Shown: positions 7,971 through 17,513, counted from the stretch's first letter. The stretch: DNA of 64,000 nt from Gloeomargaritales cyanobacterium VI4D9 (GCA_927797885.1 OV696605.1:1277157-1341156), one strand, 5' to 3'. Notes: generated by a model from the letters alone, not told the origin. Numbers and translations: made by a program.

Positions 7971-8876
7971 TTAATGAATAATCTCAATTCCCCAAGGACA
8001 AAACTCCGTCACCCAAAAATCCACTTCAGGATAATTTATTTTTAATTGCTCAACCGCTGGCTGGGCGAGGGTTACATCGGGATACAACGCAAATAACGTT
8101 GGCCCGGAACCGGAAAGCAAACTGCCCAAAGCACCACTATTTGATAAATCCTGTTTCAGTTGAGCAATCTCCGGGTACGCTGGCAATACCACTTTTTCAA
8201 AATCATTGTGTAAATGGGCGGCGATTTCTGCTAACGAATGGCTGGCTAATATCTGCACAAAATGATCCGATTCCTGAGCAGAAGCCTCGGCAAACGTATG
8301 GCTGAATGTTTCGCTATAGGTGCGATACGCCCAAGGGGTAGAAATGCTTAGATGCGTACATTTCGCCAACACCACCGCCCCACCCGTCACTGGGGGTAAG
8401 GGTTCCAAAACATCCCCCCGCCCTGTGCCCAAGGCCGTGCCCCCCTGCACACAAAACGGCATATCCGACCCCAACTGGGCGGCCAACCCCTGCAATTCCG
8501 GCACGGTCAACCCCAAACCCCACAGATGATTTAACCCCACCAACACGGCAGCTCCGTTGCTTGACCCCCCCGCCAACCCAGCCGCCACCGGAATCCGTTT
8601 CTCAATATGGATATGTACGCCTGTCGCCTGTTTGGGAAAGGCTTCTGCCAAAAGATGGGCGGCTTTGAGGGCAAGATTCGTCGCGTCCGTCGGCACCTGG
8701 GGATGGTCGCAAGTAATGCTCATATCCTTACGGGGCTGGGTGGTCAGGTGAATCATATCCCGCAAATTGACACTTTGTAACACCATCGCCACCTCGTGGT
8801 AGCCATCCCCCCGCAGACCGAGAATCCGCAGGTAGAGATTAATTTTCGCCGCCGCCGCCAGGGTACATTGGGACAT
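7971..8876 (-). CDS. ispE: 4-diphosphocytidyl-2-C-methyl-D-erythritol kinase
   Basis: This GHMP-family kinase phosphorylates CDP-ME in the MEP isoprenoid pathway, which supplies carotenoid, chlorophyll-phytyl and quinone side chains. The protein begins MSQCTLAAAAKINLYLRILG, the usual IspE opening. The ATP-binding glycine-rich loop PVAAGLAGGSSNGAA is near residue 90, and LLSGSGPTLFAL is the third GHMP motif. I take the ATG at 8874-8876, because the longer frame to 8918 adds 14 residues not seen in the family. It is divergent from putA with about 80 bases between starts, so both promoters lie there. Length of ~301 is normal. Confidence 0.93.
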   Translation of the reverse strand: MSQCTLAAAAKINLYLRILGLRGDGYHEVAMVLQSVNLRDMIHLTTQPRKDMSITCDHPQVPTDATNLALKAAHLLAEAFPKQATGVHIHIEKRIPVAAGLAGGSSNGAAVLVGLNHLWGLGLTVPELQGLAAQLGSDMPFCVQGGTALGTGRGDVLEPLPPVTGGAVVLAKCTHLSISTPWAYRTYSETFSHTFAEASAQESDHFVQILASHSLAEIAAHLHNDFEKVVLPAYPEIAQLKQDLSNSGALGSLLSGSGPTLFALYPDVTLAQPAVEQLKINYPEVDFWVTEFCPWGIEIIH

Positions 8877-8958
8877 CCGCAGGCATCCAAAGGTTGACCA
8901 TAGTCCATTGTGGCCCAACTTTACGCTTTACACTAGGAATACGCATTGCTCATCACCC

Positions 8959-11865
8959 ATGTCCCTGGAAGCACGCACCCAAACCCTCGGTCAAGCCCTG
9001 CTGTCCGCCACCCGTCCCGGTCGTTCCCTGTTGGCGCAGATGCGGGAACAGTGGCAGTGGGATGAAAAACTGTTGGCCTGGGCAATGGAACATCCGGGGT
9101 TACGCACCCAGTTATTCCGGCTGATTGATACCTTGCCCGCTTTGACCAGCGCCGGGGACATCAGCCGCCATATGCAGGAATACCTCGACCAGCCAGAGGT
9201 GGAACTGCCAGGGATGCTCAAAAATCTCATCCACTTCACCGGGCGGGAATCCCTCGCCGCCAAAACCGCCGCCCAAACCTTGGCCACCGCTGTCAGTACC
9301 CTAGCCCGTAAGTATATTGTCGGTGAAAATTTTGCCCAAGTCCGCCACACCCTGGAGCGCATTCGTCGGCAGGGCATGACCTTTACCCTGGATATTTTGG
9401 GGGAAGCGGTCCTCAGCGAAACGGAAGCCCAGGGCTATTTGCAGAAGTACCTGAACCTGATGACCCAACTGGCTGGGGTGGATTGGGGATGCGTGCCCCA
9501 GGTGTCGGTGAAACTCTCTGCCTTTTATTCCCAGTTTGACCCCCTGGCGGAAAAAACTAGCCGTACTCAGGTCACGCAAGCCATTACCCAACTGTTGCGT
9601 AAAGCTGGGGAATTGGGGGTGGCGGTTCATTTTGACATGGAGCAATATAAATACAAAAACATTACATTAGCCATTCTCAAAGAAATCTTGCTTGCGGATG
9701 AATTTCGCAGGCGGACGGATGTGGGGCTGACGGTGCAGGCGTATTTACAGGAGAGTGAAGCGGATGTGCGGGAACTTTTGGCTTGGGTGAAATTGCGGGG
9801 CTATCCGGTGACGGTGCGGTTGGTCAAAGGAGCCTATTGGGATCAAGAGGTGATTTGGGCGCAACAAAAACACTGGACTTTGCCGGTTTATCGGCGCAAA
9901 AGTTCTACGGATGCCAATTACGAAAAACTCACCCGGTTGCTGTTAGAAAATCATGGTTATCTTTACCCGGCGATTGGCAGTCACAATGTGCGCTCCCAAG
10001 CCCATGCCCTAGCGGTTGCGGAAGCTTTAGCGATTCCCCCCCATGCGTGGGAATCCCAAGTTTTATACGGTATGGCGGCTCCCCTAGCGAAAGCATTGGT
10101 GGAACGGGGACAACAGGTGCGGATGTACTGTCCCTATGGAGAATTGCTGCCGGGCATGAGCTATTTGATTCGGCGGTTGTTGGAAAATACGGCGAATACT
10201 TCTTTTTTACGGCAACGGTTGGAACAAACGGATGAATCAGCATTACTTGCACCCCCGGTATGGGCAGAACCGACCACACCCTTACCGCCAATTGAGTCTT
10301 TTGTCGGCACTCCCGATACCAATTTTGCAGAACCTGGAACGCCGGATCAATTTTTGGAAGCTATCCATCGGGTGCAATCCGAATTAGGGCAAGATTATAT
10401 CCTTCCCCATTGTTCCGCAGAACGGCAGTTGGATTCCGTTAATCCGAGTAACCCGGCGGAAGTGATTGGGCGGGTGGGTTTGGCTGATGCGACTTCGGTG
10501 CAAAAAGCCATTGATCTCGCCCAAAAGGCGCAACCCGTGTGGCGGCAAACACCGATGAACCAACGCCAGGATTTACTGATCAAAATTGCTGATACCTTGG
10601 CGGCGCAACGCCCGGAATGGGTCGCTTGGATGGCATTAGAAGTGGGCAAACCCATTCGGGAAGCGGATGCGGAAGTGTCGGAAGCGATTGATTTTTGTCG
10701 CTATTACGCCCAGATGGCTAAGCAATTGGCGCGGGGGCATACCTACGATGTGTGGGGGGAAACCAACCGTTATTGCTATCAACCCAAGGGGATTGGGGTG
10801 GTGATTGCCCCTTGGAATTATCCGCTGGCGATTTCGGTGGGGATGGTGACGGCGGCGTTGGTCACAGGCAATTGTGTGCTGTACAAACCGGCGGAACAAT
10901 CGGCGGTGATTGGGTGCAAAATCAGTCAATTAATTGCCGATTTAATCGCCGATTTGGGGCTACCGGTGGGGGTGTTTCAGGGCTTGCCGGGTTGGGGAGA
11001 GGAAATTGGCCCCCTGTTGGTCACCCATCCGGCGGTGCATTTCATCACCTTTACGGGTTCCCGGCAGGTGGGGTGTCAGATTTATGCCCAAGCGGCGCAA
11101 CTGGTGCCGGGACAAACGCATCTGAAGCGGGTGGTGGCGGAATTGGGGGGCAAAAATGCGATCATCGTGGATGCCAGTGCGGATTTGGACCAGGCGGTGC
11201 AGGGGGTAGTGCAGTCGGCGTTTGGCTATGCGGGGCAAAAATGTTCTGCCTGTTCCCGGGTGATCGTGCTGGAGTCGGTCTATCAGCCCTTTGTGGAACG
11301 GCTGTGGGCGGCGACGGCATCTTTGGTCATCGGGGCGGCGACTGATCCGGCAACGACGGTGGGGCCGGTGATTGATGCCAATGCCCAGGAGCGTTTGCAG
11401 ACGGCGATTGCCCAGGCGAAACAGCGGCTGACCCTGGTGGGGGAATGTCCCGCACCCACCACCGGTTATTTCGTCGGGCCGACGATTTTTACCGAGGTGC
11501 CCCCCGATGACCCCCTGGCGCAGGAGGAATGGTTTGGGCCGGTGTTGGCGGTACTGCGGGTGGCGGATTTTGACCAGGCGGTGCAGGTGGCGAATGGTAC
11601 GGACTATGCCCTAACCGGGGGGCTGTATTCCCGCACCCCTAGCCACATCCAGCGGGCGGCGGCGGAATTGGCTTGCGGTAATGTGTACATTAACCGGGGG
11701 ATCACCGGGGCGTTGGTGGGACGGCAACCCTTTGGCGGGTTCAAGCTCAGCGGCGTGGGTTCCAAAGCGGGCGGCCCCGACTATCTCCTGCAATTTGTGG
11801 AACCCCGGGTAGTGACGGAAAACATTCAACGCCAGGGGTTTGCGCCGTTGGCGGAGGAGTTGTAA
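8959..11865 (+). CDS. putA: bifunctional proline dehydrogenase / L-glutamate-gamma-semialdehyde dehydrogenase
   Basis: The N-terminal half is an FAD-dependent PRODH barrel (VSVKLSAFYSQFDPL, VRLVKGAYWDQE, MYCPYGELLPGMSYLIRRLLEN) that oxidises proline to pyrroline-5-carboxylate. The C-terminal half is an NAD(P) aldehyde dehydrogenase (VIAPWNYPLAIS, ITFTGSRQVG, Glu in VAELGGKN, Cys in GQKCSACSR) that completes the conversion to glutamate. There is no N-terminal ribbon-helix-helix DNA-binding domain, so it is the non-repressor type. I prefer the ATG at 8959 (MSLEARTQTLG) over 8908, which runs close to the divergent ispE start. About 968 residues, usual for cyanobacterial PutA. Its stop overlaps the next start by one base. 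Confidence 0.93.
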   Translation: MSLEARTQTLGQALLSATRPGRSLLAQMREQWQWDEKLLAWAMEHPGLRTQLFRLIDTLPALTSAGDISRHMQEYLDQPEVELPGMLKNLIHFTGRESLAAKTAAQTLATAVSTLARKYIVGENFAQVRHTLERIRRQGMTFTLDILGEAVLSETEAQGYLQKYLNLMTQLAGVDWGCVPQVSVKLSAFYSQFDPLAEKTSRTQVTQAITQLLRKAGELGVAVHFDMEQYKYKNITLAILKEILLADEFRRRTDVGLTVQAYLQESEADVRELLAWVKLRGYPVTVRLVKGAYWDQEVIWAQQKHWTLPVYRRKSSTDANYEKLTRLLLENHGYLYPAIGSHNVRSQAHALAVAEALAIPPHAWESQVLYGMAAPLAKALVERGQQVRMYCPYGELLPGMSYLIRRLLENTANTSFLRQRLEQTDESALLAPPVWAEPTTPLPPIESFVGTPDTNFAEPGTPDQFLEAIHRVQSELGQDYILPHCSAERQLDSVNPSNPAEVIGRVGLADATSVQKAIDLAQKAQPVWRQTPMNQRQDLLIKIADTLAAQRPEWVAWMALEVGKPIREADAEVSEAIDFCRYYAQMAKQLARGHTYDVWGETNRYCYQPKGIGVVIAPWNYPLAISVGMVTAALVTGNCVLYKPAEQSAVIGCKISQLIADLIADLGLPVGVFQGLPGWGEEIGPLLVTHPAVHFITFTGSRQVGCQIYAQAAQLVPGQTHLKRVVAELGGKNAIIVDASADLDQAVQGVVQSAFGYAGQKCSACSRVIVLESVYQPFVERLWAATASLVIGAATDPATTVGPVIDANAQERLQTAIAQAKQRLTLVGECPAPTTGYFVGPTIFTEVPPDDPLAQEEWFGPVLAVLRVADFDQAVQVANGTDYALTGGLYSRTPSHIQRAAAELACGNVYINRGITGALVGRQPFGGFKLSGVGSKAGGPDYLLQFVEPRVVTENIQRQGFAPLAEEL

Positions 11866-12551
11866 TGCCCCCAGCAGTACTGTTACCCGGTTATCTGGCG
11901 GGAGCGGCTCCCTACCAAGGGCTGGTAGCGGCGGCGCAGGCGTTGGGGGTGCGGATTCAGGTGGTGCCCCTGCGCTGGTGGGATTGGTTGCCCACCCTGG
12001 GCGGTCGGTCAGTTGCCCCGATTTTAGAGCGATTAGACCAAACCATTCAGCAGGTACAACAGCAGTACCCCGGTGCCAAAATTACCCTGATTGGGCATTC
12101 GGCGGGGGGGTGGGTCAGCCGGATTTATTTGGGGCAAACGCCTTACGACGGGCGGGTTTGGGGCGGGGCGCAGTGGGTGAATCGGTTGGTTACCTTGGGC
12201 ACGCCCCATACCAGTCAGGAATACTGGACGCGCCGCAATCTGGATTTTGTCAATACGGAATACCCCGGTGCCTACCACCCAGAAATTGAGTACATTTGCA
12301 TTGCGGGGCAGGCGGTGCAGGGGCGCAGGGGGACATTGACCTACGAAAGCTATCGTTTGACCTGCGGACAAGGGGACGTGTGGGGCGATGGGATTACGCC
12401 AGTGATGTCCGCCCATCTCGCCGGAGCGGAAAACATTACCCTGCCCTCGGTCTGGCATTCCCCCCGTTCGCCTGGTCTGTGGTATGGCTCGCCGGAAATC
12501 CTCCCCCAGTGGTTGCCCCGCATCCAGGTCAATCCCCAGCCAAAATGTTAA
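11865..12551 (+). CDS. alpha/beta-hydrolase, lipase/esterase-like
   Basis: The 228-residue protein has the alpha/beta-hydrolase opening VLLPGYLAGAAPYQ and the nucleophile elbow GHSAGG near residue 80. LVTLGTPH follows, which is common in lipase and PGAP1-like esterases. A C-terminal His is likely in VWHSP. There is no signal peptide, so it is probably cytosolic or peripheral. Start and putA stop overlap (TAATG), so it is in the same operon and translationally coupled, although no link to proline catabolism is evident. Substrate unknown. Confidence 0.82.
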   Translation: MPPAVLLPGYLAGAAPYQGLVAAAQALGVRIQVVPLRWWDWLPTLGGRSVAPILERLDQTIQQVQQQYPGAKITLIGHSAGGWVSRIYLGQTPYDGRVWGGAQWVNRLVTLGTPHTSQEYWTRRNLDFVNTEYPGAYHPEIEYICIAGQAVQGRRGTLTYESYRLTCGQGDVWGDGITPVMSAHLAGAENITLPSVWHSPRSPGLWYGSPEILPQWLPRIQVNPQPKC

Positions 12552-12581
12552 ATTATATGAACTTATCGTGGGGTCAGGGTC

Positions 12582-13358
12582 ATGCAGGTTACTTGGTTTG
12601 AGGCGAACACCTGGTTGGTGGAGTGGGCGGGGTTGCGGTTGCTGTTTGACCCTTGGTTGGTGGGGCCGCTGGTGTTTGGCAAATTGGATTGGTTATTCAA
12701 GGCGGAACGGCGGCAACCCATTGCAGAATTGCCCAGTAATTTAGATGCGATTGTCATTACGCAGGGGTTAGAAGACCACTGCCACCCGCTGACCCTGAGC
12801 CGGTTAGACCGGGGGATTCCGGTGATTGCCAGTCCCAGTGCCGCCCAGGTGGTGCGGGGGTTGGGCTACCAGCAGGTGACGGCGTTGGCGCATGGGCAAG
12901 CCATGACGTTGGCGGAAAGATTAACCATACAAGCCGTGCCGGGAGCGCCGGTGGGGCCGACCCAGGTGGAAAATGGTTATCTTTTGCGGGAAAACCGTAC
13001 CGGGCAGACGTTGTACTACGAACCGCATGGCTATCACCAGGGGATTATGCGGTTGGTGAACCAGGTGGATGTGGTGATTGCGCCGGTGATGGATTTGACC
13101 TTGCCGCTGGTGGGGTCGATCATCCGGGGGAATCAGGTGGCTTTGGAGTTGGCGCAGAAATTGCGTCCCCAGGTGATGCTCTCGACGGCGATGGGGGACT
13201 ACGAAGCCAGTGGGTTCCTGTTGCAACTGGTGCAGGCGAAGGGGGATATGGCGACGTTTCAACAGCAGTTGGCGCAGGCGGGGTTGCCTACCCAGGCGAT
13301 GGAATTGCCCCCCCAACAGGCGGTAACCTTGCCCTTGGAAACGGGGTTGCGCTGTTAG
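12582..13358 (+). CDS. metallo-beta-lactamase-fold protein (UlaG-like) with altered metal motif
   Basis: The 258 residues start like UlaG/MBL hydrolases (VTWFEANTWLVEWAGLRLLFDPWL). The usual HxHxDH metal motif reads TQGLEDHCH here, so the first two histidines are replaced while Asp-His remains. Later MBL strands and YYEPHGYH are present. Similar degenerate MBL proteins are frequent in cyanobacteria and uncharacterised. It follows the hydrolase by 30 bases in the same direction, probably as the third gene of the putA transcription unit. No reaction is claimed; reduced or changed metal binding is inferred. Confidence 0.75.
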   Translation: MQVTWFEANTWLVEWAGLRLLFDPWLVGPLVFGKLDWLFKAERRQPIAELPSNLDAIVITQGLEDHCHPLTLSRLDRGIPVIASPSAAQVVRGLGYQQVTALAHGQAMTLAERLTIQAVPGAPVGPTQVENGYLLRENRTGQTLYYEPHGYHQGIMRLVNQVDVVIAPVMDLTLPLVGSIIRGNQVALELAQKLRPQVMLSTAMGDYEASGFLLQLVQAKGDMATFQQQLAQAGLPTQAMELPPQQAVTLPLETGLRC

Positions 13359-13364
13359 GATATA

Positions 13365-13500
13365 GAAATCACATTTGAATTGTGAGTAAAATTTTATAGC
13401 TAAAAAATCAAGGGTTGCCGGGCGCCGCCCCGCTCTTGGTTCTAGGTGACCTGATTATTCGCATGAACCTTCTGGGATTACTACGCTTGACTTATGGAAC
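13365..13500. repeat. degenerate short repeat in the gap before the beta-lactamase-fold gene
   Basis: This stretch has AGTAAAATTTTATAGCT and a GC-rich centre GGGCGCCGCCCC, and it ends TTCTGGGATTACT, like worn family-A ends. Similar words occur at 530-655 and 3770-3815. The remaining bases up to 13608 show no gene. Confidence 0.4.
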
Positions 13501-13607
13501 AATCATCTTAACTTACTGATTTCGGCTAAATGTCAACTGCCATTGGTAAGGATTTGCACATATTTGCGCTCACCAATGGATATACTAATTATTCATGAAT
13601 TCTTCAT

Positions 13608-14741
13608 GTGCAGGGAACCCGGTGTGAGGTGGGTGTGATCGGGCGCAAGCATGATGGCTGGAAATGGAGTTGGCCTTGGCTGGGTTTGCTTCTATTTGTG
13701 GGTGCAGGGAGTGGGGGGTTCGTGGCGGGAGGCTGGCTGGCTCTGCGCTGGGGGCAACCGACCCTGATTCCGACCGATGCCACCCCGACGGCTAATACGG
13801 GCAATCCCCTGGAATCTAACACTGTCATTCCCCCAGGGCAATTGATTTACAATGTCCGTACTGCACCCCCGACCACCTACAATCCCCAGCTTCAGGCGAC
13901 TGTGAATCAGATGGTGGCTTGGGTGCAACAGCAGGGTTTACCGCTACCGGCTTTGTCCATCACCCTCATGGATGTCACCCAGCCGGATAGCCCCCAGATT
14001 GCCGGTTATCAACAGCAGGAATTTCGCTATCCCGCCAGTGTGGTGAAATTATTTTGGTTGACCACGTTTTTAGCCTATCAACAGGCAGGTTTAGTCTCTC
14101 CCAAAGAGCAGATTGACCTTACCGCCATGATGCAACAGTCCAGCAACGATGCGGCGAGTGCGGTGGTGGATGCCATTACCGGTACCACATCTGGGGCAGA
14201 TTTATCCCCGGCATTACTAGCTCAGTGGCGGCAAGACCGGGAGCGGCTCAACCACTTTTTCCGGGGCGCCGGGTATGGGTATGTGAATCTCAAACATAAA
14301 AACTTCCCCATCTACAGCCTCGGACAAGAGGAACCCCAAGGGCGGGAATTGCAACTGCGGGGGGGGGTGGCGCAACCTAGCCGGAACCAACTTACCACCT
14401 GGCAAACCGCCCGTTTACTCTACGAAATTTATACCTTGCAGGCGGTCTCCCCCAGGGCCAGTCAAGAAATTCAAACCCTGATCGAACGACCCGCCGACCT
14501 CCGGGCACAGAACTTAGCGGGTTTTCTGGGGGCAAACCTCCCCCCCGATGCTACGGTGATGGGCAAGGAAGGTCAGACCAGCACCACCCGCCATGATGGG
14601 GTAATCATCACCCGCACGGATAGCCGCTTGGCCTATATCCTGGTGGTCTTTGGGGACGACCCCGCCTACAGTGCCAATGACCAGTTCCTGCCGGAATTGA
14701 GCCGCTTGAGTTGGCAGGCCATGAACCGCCTCCACCCCTAA
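13608..14741 (+). CDS. membrane-anchored serine hydrolase, class A beta-lactamase fold
   Basis: The 377-residue protein starts at a GTG and has one N-terminal membrane segment (WSWPWLGLLLFVGAGSGGFVAGG) followed by a Pro/Thr-rich linker. The periplasmic domain shows the SxxK nucleophile (PASVVKLF), an SxN-type motif (QQSSNDAAS) and a KTG-like strand (GKEGQTST). This is the family of class A beta-lactamases and related peptidoglycan-active serine hydrolases. In cyanobacteria most such genes are of unknown role; wall maintenance or beta-lactam hydrolysis are both possible. A strong intrinsic terminator follows at 14835-14858. An alternative GTG 21 bases downstream cannot be excluded. Confidence 0.82.
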   Translation: MQGTRCEVGVIGRKHDGWKWSWPWLGLLLFVGAGSGGFVAGGWLALRWGQPTLIPTDATPTANTGNPLESNTVIPPGQLIYNVRTAPPTTYNPQLQATVNQMVAWVQQQGLPLPALSITLMDVTQPDSPQIAGYQQQEFRYPASVVKLFWLTTFLAYQQAGLVSPKEQIDLTAMMQQSSNDAASAVVDAITGTTSGADLSPALLAQWRQDRERLNHFFRGAGYGYVNLKHKNFPIYSLGQEEPQGRELQLRGGVAQPSRNQLTTWQTARLLYEIYTLQAVSPRASQEIQTLIERPADLRAQNLAGFLGANLPPDATVMGKEGQTSTTRHDGVIITRTDSRLAYILVVFGDDPAYSANDQFLPELSRLSWQAMNRLHP

Positions 14742-14834
14742 GACTTGCATTTGTGTCCCCATCGCTTTACATTTGTTTACAGAGCGAAGGTCAGGGGTTC
14801 TTGATCTTTTCTCCTCTCAACACAGCAGTCAGGG

Positions 14835-14858
14835 CCAGCCCAATGGGCTGGTTTTTTT
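14835..14858 (+). terminator. rho-independent terminator after the beta-lactamase-fold gene
   Basis: A perfect 7-bp stem CCAGCCC/GGGCTGG with an AAT loop is followed directly by seven T. Position and strand fit the end of the rightward gene. Confidence 0.92.
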
Positions 14859-14874
14859 CCGTCACAACCCGGAT

Positions 14875-15651
14875 TTAGGGGCTGTACAGCCAGAGGGGAA
14901 TCCCCGCATACTCCCAGGGTAAGCTGGTGCCCTGTACCCGGGCGAGGAGGGAACGGGGTTTGCCACTCAAGGTGCGGACTGGGGTATGTTCCGGGTCAAG
15001 TCCCGCCAATTCCGCCGCCCACCGCCGGGCATCCTCCTCCGTGCCCAGGCGATCCACCACCCCCAACGCCTGCGCCTGTTCCCCCGTGAAAATCCGCCCA
15101 TCCGCAAACTCCCGCACCCGCTCCACCGGCAAATGGCGAGCCTGGGCAACCGTATTCACAAATTGCTGATAACTTACATCAATCAATTGCTGTAAAATTC
15201 CCTGCTCTTCCGGGGTTAATTCCCGATCAAACGCCAAAATATCCTTGTAGGGCCCCGACTTGACCACCTTAAAGGAAACCCCAATTTTTTTGAGCAATTC
15301 CTCCAGGTTATTCCCCCGCAAAATCACCCCGATACTGCCCGTCACCGTGCCGGGATTGGCCATAATGTGGGGTGCCCCCATGCCGATATACACCCCCCCA
15401 GAAGCAGAAATATTGCCAAAACTCGCCACAATCTGGGTTTGGGACTGGAGGGCACACAGGGCACTGTAAATCTCCTGAGAATCCCCCACCGTACCGCCAG
15501 GGCTATCAATCCGCAACAGCAGGGCGGGAAATTTCTTGGTTTTGACGATTTTCAGGGCACTTAACACCCGCTTCCGGGTTGCCCCATTGATAATCCCATT
15601 GATTTCAATCCGGGCAATACACCGAGGTCGCCCCCAAAACCGCCAATTCAT
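14875..15651 (-). CDS. sppA: signal peptide peptidase SppA, short form
   Basis: This 258-residue serine peptidase of the S49 family degrades leftover signal peptides at the membrane. It carries LLRIDSPGGTVGDSQEI, the nucleophile block GNISASGGVYIGMGA, PGTVTGSIGVI, and the general-base lysine in SGPYKDI. It has one domain, as in Bacillus and archaeal SppA, without an obvious N-terminal transmembrane helix. It lies 11 bases beyond the stop of the upstream REC-GAF-GGDEF gene, which is transcribed the same way, so they are likely cotranscribed. The 3' end converges on the terminator at 14835. Confidence 0.92.
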   Translation of the reverse strand: MNWRFWGRPRCIARIEINGIINGATRKRVLSALKIVKTKKFPALLLRIDSPGGTVGDSQEIYSALCALQSQTQIVASFGNISASGGVYIGMGAPHIMANPGTVTGSIGVILRGNNLEELLKKIGVSFKVVKSGPYKDILAFDRELTPEEQGILQQLIDVSYQQFVNTVAQARHLPVERVREFADGRIFTGEQAQALGVVDRLGTEEDARRWAAELAGLDPEHTPVRTLSGKPRSLLARVQGTSLPWEYAGIPLWLYSP

Positions 15652-15662
15652 CCGCTTGTGCC

Positions 15663-17129
15663 TCAGTAAGGAACCACACAGTTGCGCCCCTGTTGCTTGG
15701 CCTGATAAAGGGCTTGATCCGCCGCCGCCACCAATGCCGCCGAAGCCGTCTGGGGATTGGGCAGGATACTGGACACCCCCAAACTCAGGGTCACATACCC
15801 ATGCACCGGGGAATGTTGGTGGGGAATCCGCAACTGCGCCACCCGAGCCCGAATCCGCTCCGCCACCATCAGCGCAGGTGCCAGGGAAGTATCGGGTAAA
15901 ATCACCCCAAATTCCTCCCCCCCATAGCGGGCAACCAACCCCTTGGTGTGACTGACCACTTGACTAATCGTTTGGGCCACCCGTTGCAGACATTCATCCC
16001 CGGCCACATGACCGTAGGTATCATTGTAGCTTTTGAAAAAGTCAATATCCGCCAAAATCAACGCCAGGGCACCCTGCGCCTGCGCCAACCGCTGCCATTC
16101 CTGGGCTAAATACTCATCAAAGCGACGACGATTGGGCACCTGGGTCAAGCCATCAAAGGCCGCCAACCGTTGCAATTCCCCATTGGCCGCCTCCAGTTGT
16201 TGGTACAATTGCGCCTGTTGAATGGCACTGGCCAACTGCATGGTCAACTGTTGCAACATATTGACCTCGTGGGGCGACCAAGCCCGGGGCGTGGAATACT
16301 GGTGCGCTGTCAGCAATCCCCACAGCCGCTCCCCCAACACCACCGGCACCGCCAAAAACGCCTGCATCCCCAGCCTTTGGATCAACTCCCCATACCAGGA
16401 ATCCCCGGTCACCTCATCCCCATCCCGTACCTGCACCAGCCAATCCAGGGTGTACTGTTCCGGTGAGTGACCCTGGGGGACACACACCCGCACCGGAGTA
16501 TGCAGAACGGACGGCCAACCCAAGCTGGGCGACTCCACCGTAAACTGCGGCTCCCCCAAGGAAGGAAATTCACAAATCGCCACCTGTTCCACCTGGAGCA
16601 ATTCCTGCACCTCCCTCACCGTCGTCTGCAAAATCGTCGCCAAGTCCAGGGAACGCCGCACCTGCGCCGTAATCTGGGTCAATTTCCGCTCCTGGGCACT
16701 GCGCTGATGCAACTCCCGCATGGCCGCATAGGCTTGGAGCAAACGCCGCACCCGCTGTCGCAGTACCCCCCAGTGAATCTGCTTCGAGGGTTTGATAATG
16801 TAATCCGTTGCCCCCACGGAAAAGGCTTCCGTCACCGACTCCTCATCATCCAAACTGGTGATCATCAACACCGGTAAGTCTTCACACCCAGGCCAGCGAC
16901 GAATTTCCGCACAACACCGGAACCCATCCAAGGTGGGCATGACCGCATCCAGCAACACCATATCCGGTAAATTTTTTTGGCAAAGTTCCAACGCCTCCGC
17001 CCCATTGGTGGCCGTCAGGGTACGGTACCCCTCCTGCTCCATCTCGTACTGCAACATTCTGCGAATGGCGTTGTCGTCATCCACTACCAAAATCAACGGT
17101 GCGCCCTGACGCCACGGCAGTGAGATCAT
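15663..17129 (-). CDS. response regulator with GAF and GGDEF domains (diguanylate cyclase)
   Basis: Domain order in the 488 residues is receiver (1-130, phospho-acceptor Asp61 in LLDAVMP, acidic DDD at 17-19), a helical linker, a GAF domain (about 160-310), then GGDEF (about 330-488). The active-site motif is intact as GGEEF, and IDFFKSYNDTYGH is present, so it should make cyclic di-GMP from two GTP. I see no RxxD inhibitory site just before GGEEF, suggesting no product feedback. The GAF resembles phytochrome-type GAFs (LLTAHQYSTPRAWSPHE) but lacks the usual chromophore Cys-His pair, so light sensing is not supported. Phosphorylation by an unlinked histidine kinase is likely. Confidence 0.92.
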   Translation of the reverse strand: MISLPWRQGAPLILVVDDDNAIRRMLQYEMEQEGYRTLTATNGAEALELCQKNLPDMVLLDAVMPTLDGFRCCAEIRRWPGCEDLPVLMITSLDDEESVTEAFSVGATDYIIKPSKQIHWGVLRQRVRRLLQAYAAMRELHQRSAQERKLTQITAQVRRSLDLATILQTTVREVQELLQVEQVAICEFPSLGEPQFTVESPSLGWPSVLHTPVRVCVPQGHSPEQYTLDWLVQVRDGDEVTGDSWYGELIQRLGMQAFLAVPVVLGERLWGLLTAHQYSTPRAWSPHEVNMLQQLTMQLASAIQQAQLYQQLEAANGELQRLAAFDGLTQVPNRRRFDEYLAQEWQRLAQAQGALALILADIDFFKSYNDTYGHVAGDECLQRVAQTISQVVSHTKGLVARYGGEEFGVILPDTSLAPALMVAERIRARVAQLRIPHQHSPVHGYVTLSLGVSSILPNPQTASAALVAAADQALYQAKQQGRNCVVPY

Positions 17130-17222
17130 GCCCCAACGGTATTCCTTGCCTGCAACAGTTCCTACCTAACACTCTAGCAGGCCATTTCCACCATATTTGA
17201 ACCATCACTGGGGTTTGGTAAT

Positions 17223-17513
17223 TTAAGAGCCAGCCGCCACCAGTACCGGCTCCTCCAAGGCTTCCATGATGTGTAATTCCCGGCAGGGAATCGTGTCATC
17301 CAAGACCCCCATGCTCCCCGCATAGACCTCCAGGTGCGCCCCATCCGGGCAGGTAAACATCAACCGTTGCCCCGGAAACACCACCCGCTCAAAATACCAA
17401 TTCGGCACATCCGTAATCCGCACCACCTGAATTTGACTGGTGGCGTTAACATAGCAACAAACCAGCAAATCCGTGGCTGTTACCGGCAGGGGATCAAAAA
17501 TTTGGCTCATCAT
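17223..17513 (-). CDS. DUF1830 family protein
   Basis: A 96-residue cytoplasmic protein matching the cyanobacteria-restricted DUF1830 family: LLVCCYVNATSQIQVVRI followed by NWYFERVVFPGQRLMF and DTIPC. It has no known function. It stands alone between a regulator and a divergent radical SAM gene. The double Cys in CCYVN is a family trait. Confidence is high for the family and nil for function. Confidence 0.88.
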   Translation of the reverse strand: MMSQIFDPLPVTATDLLVCCYVNATSQIQVVRITDVPNWYFERVVFPGQRLMFTCPDGAHLEVYAGSMGVLDDTIPCRELHIMEALEEPVLVAAGS

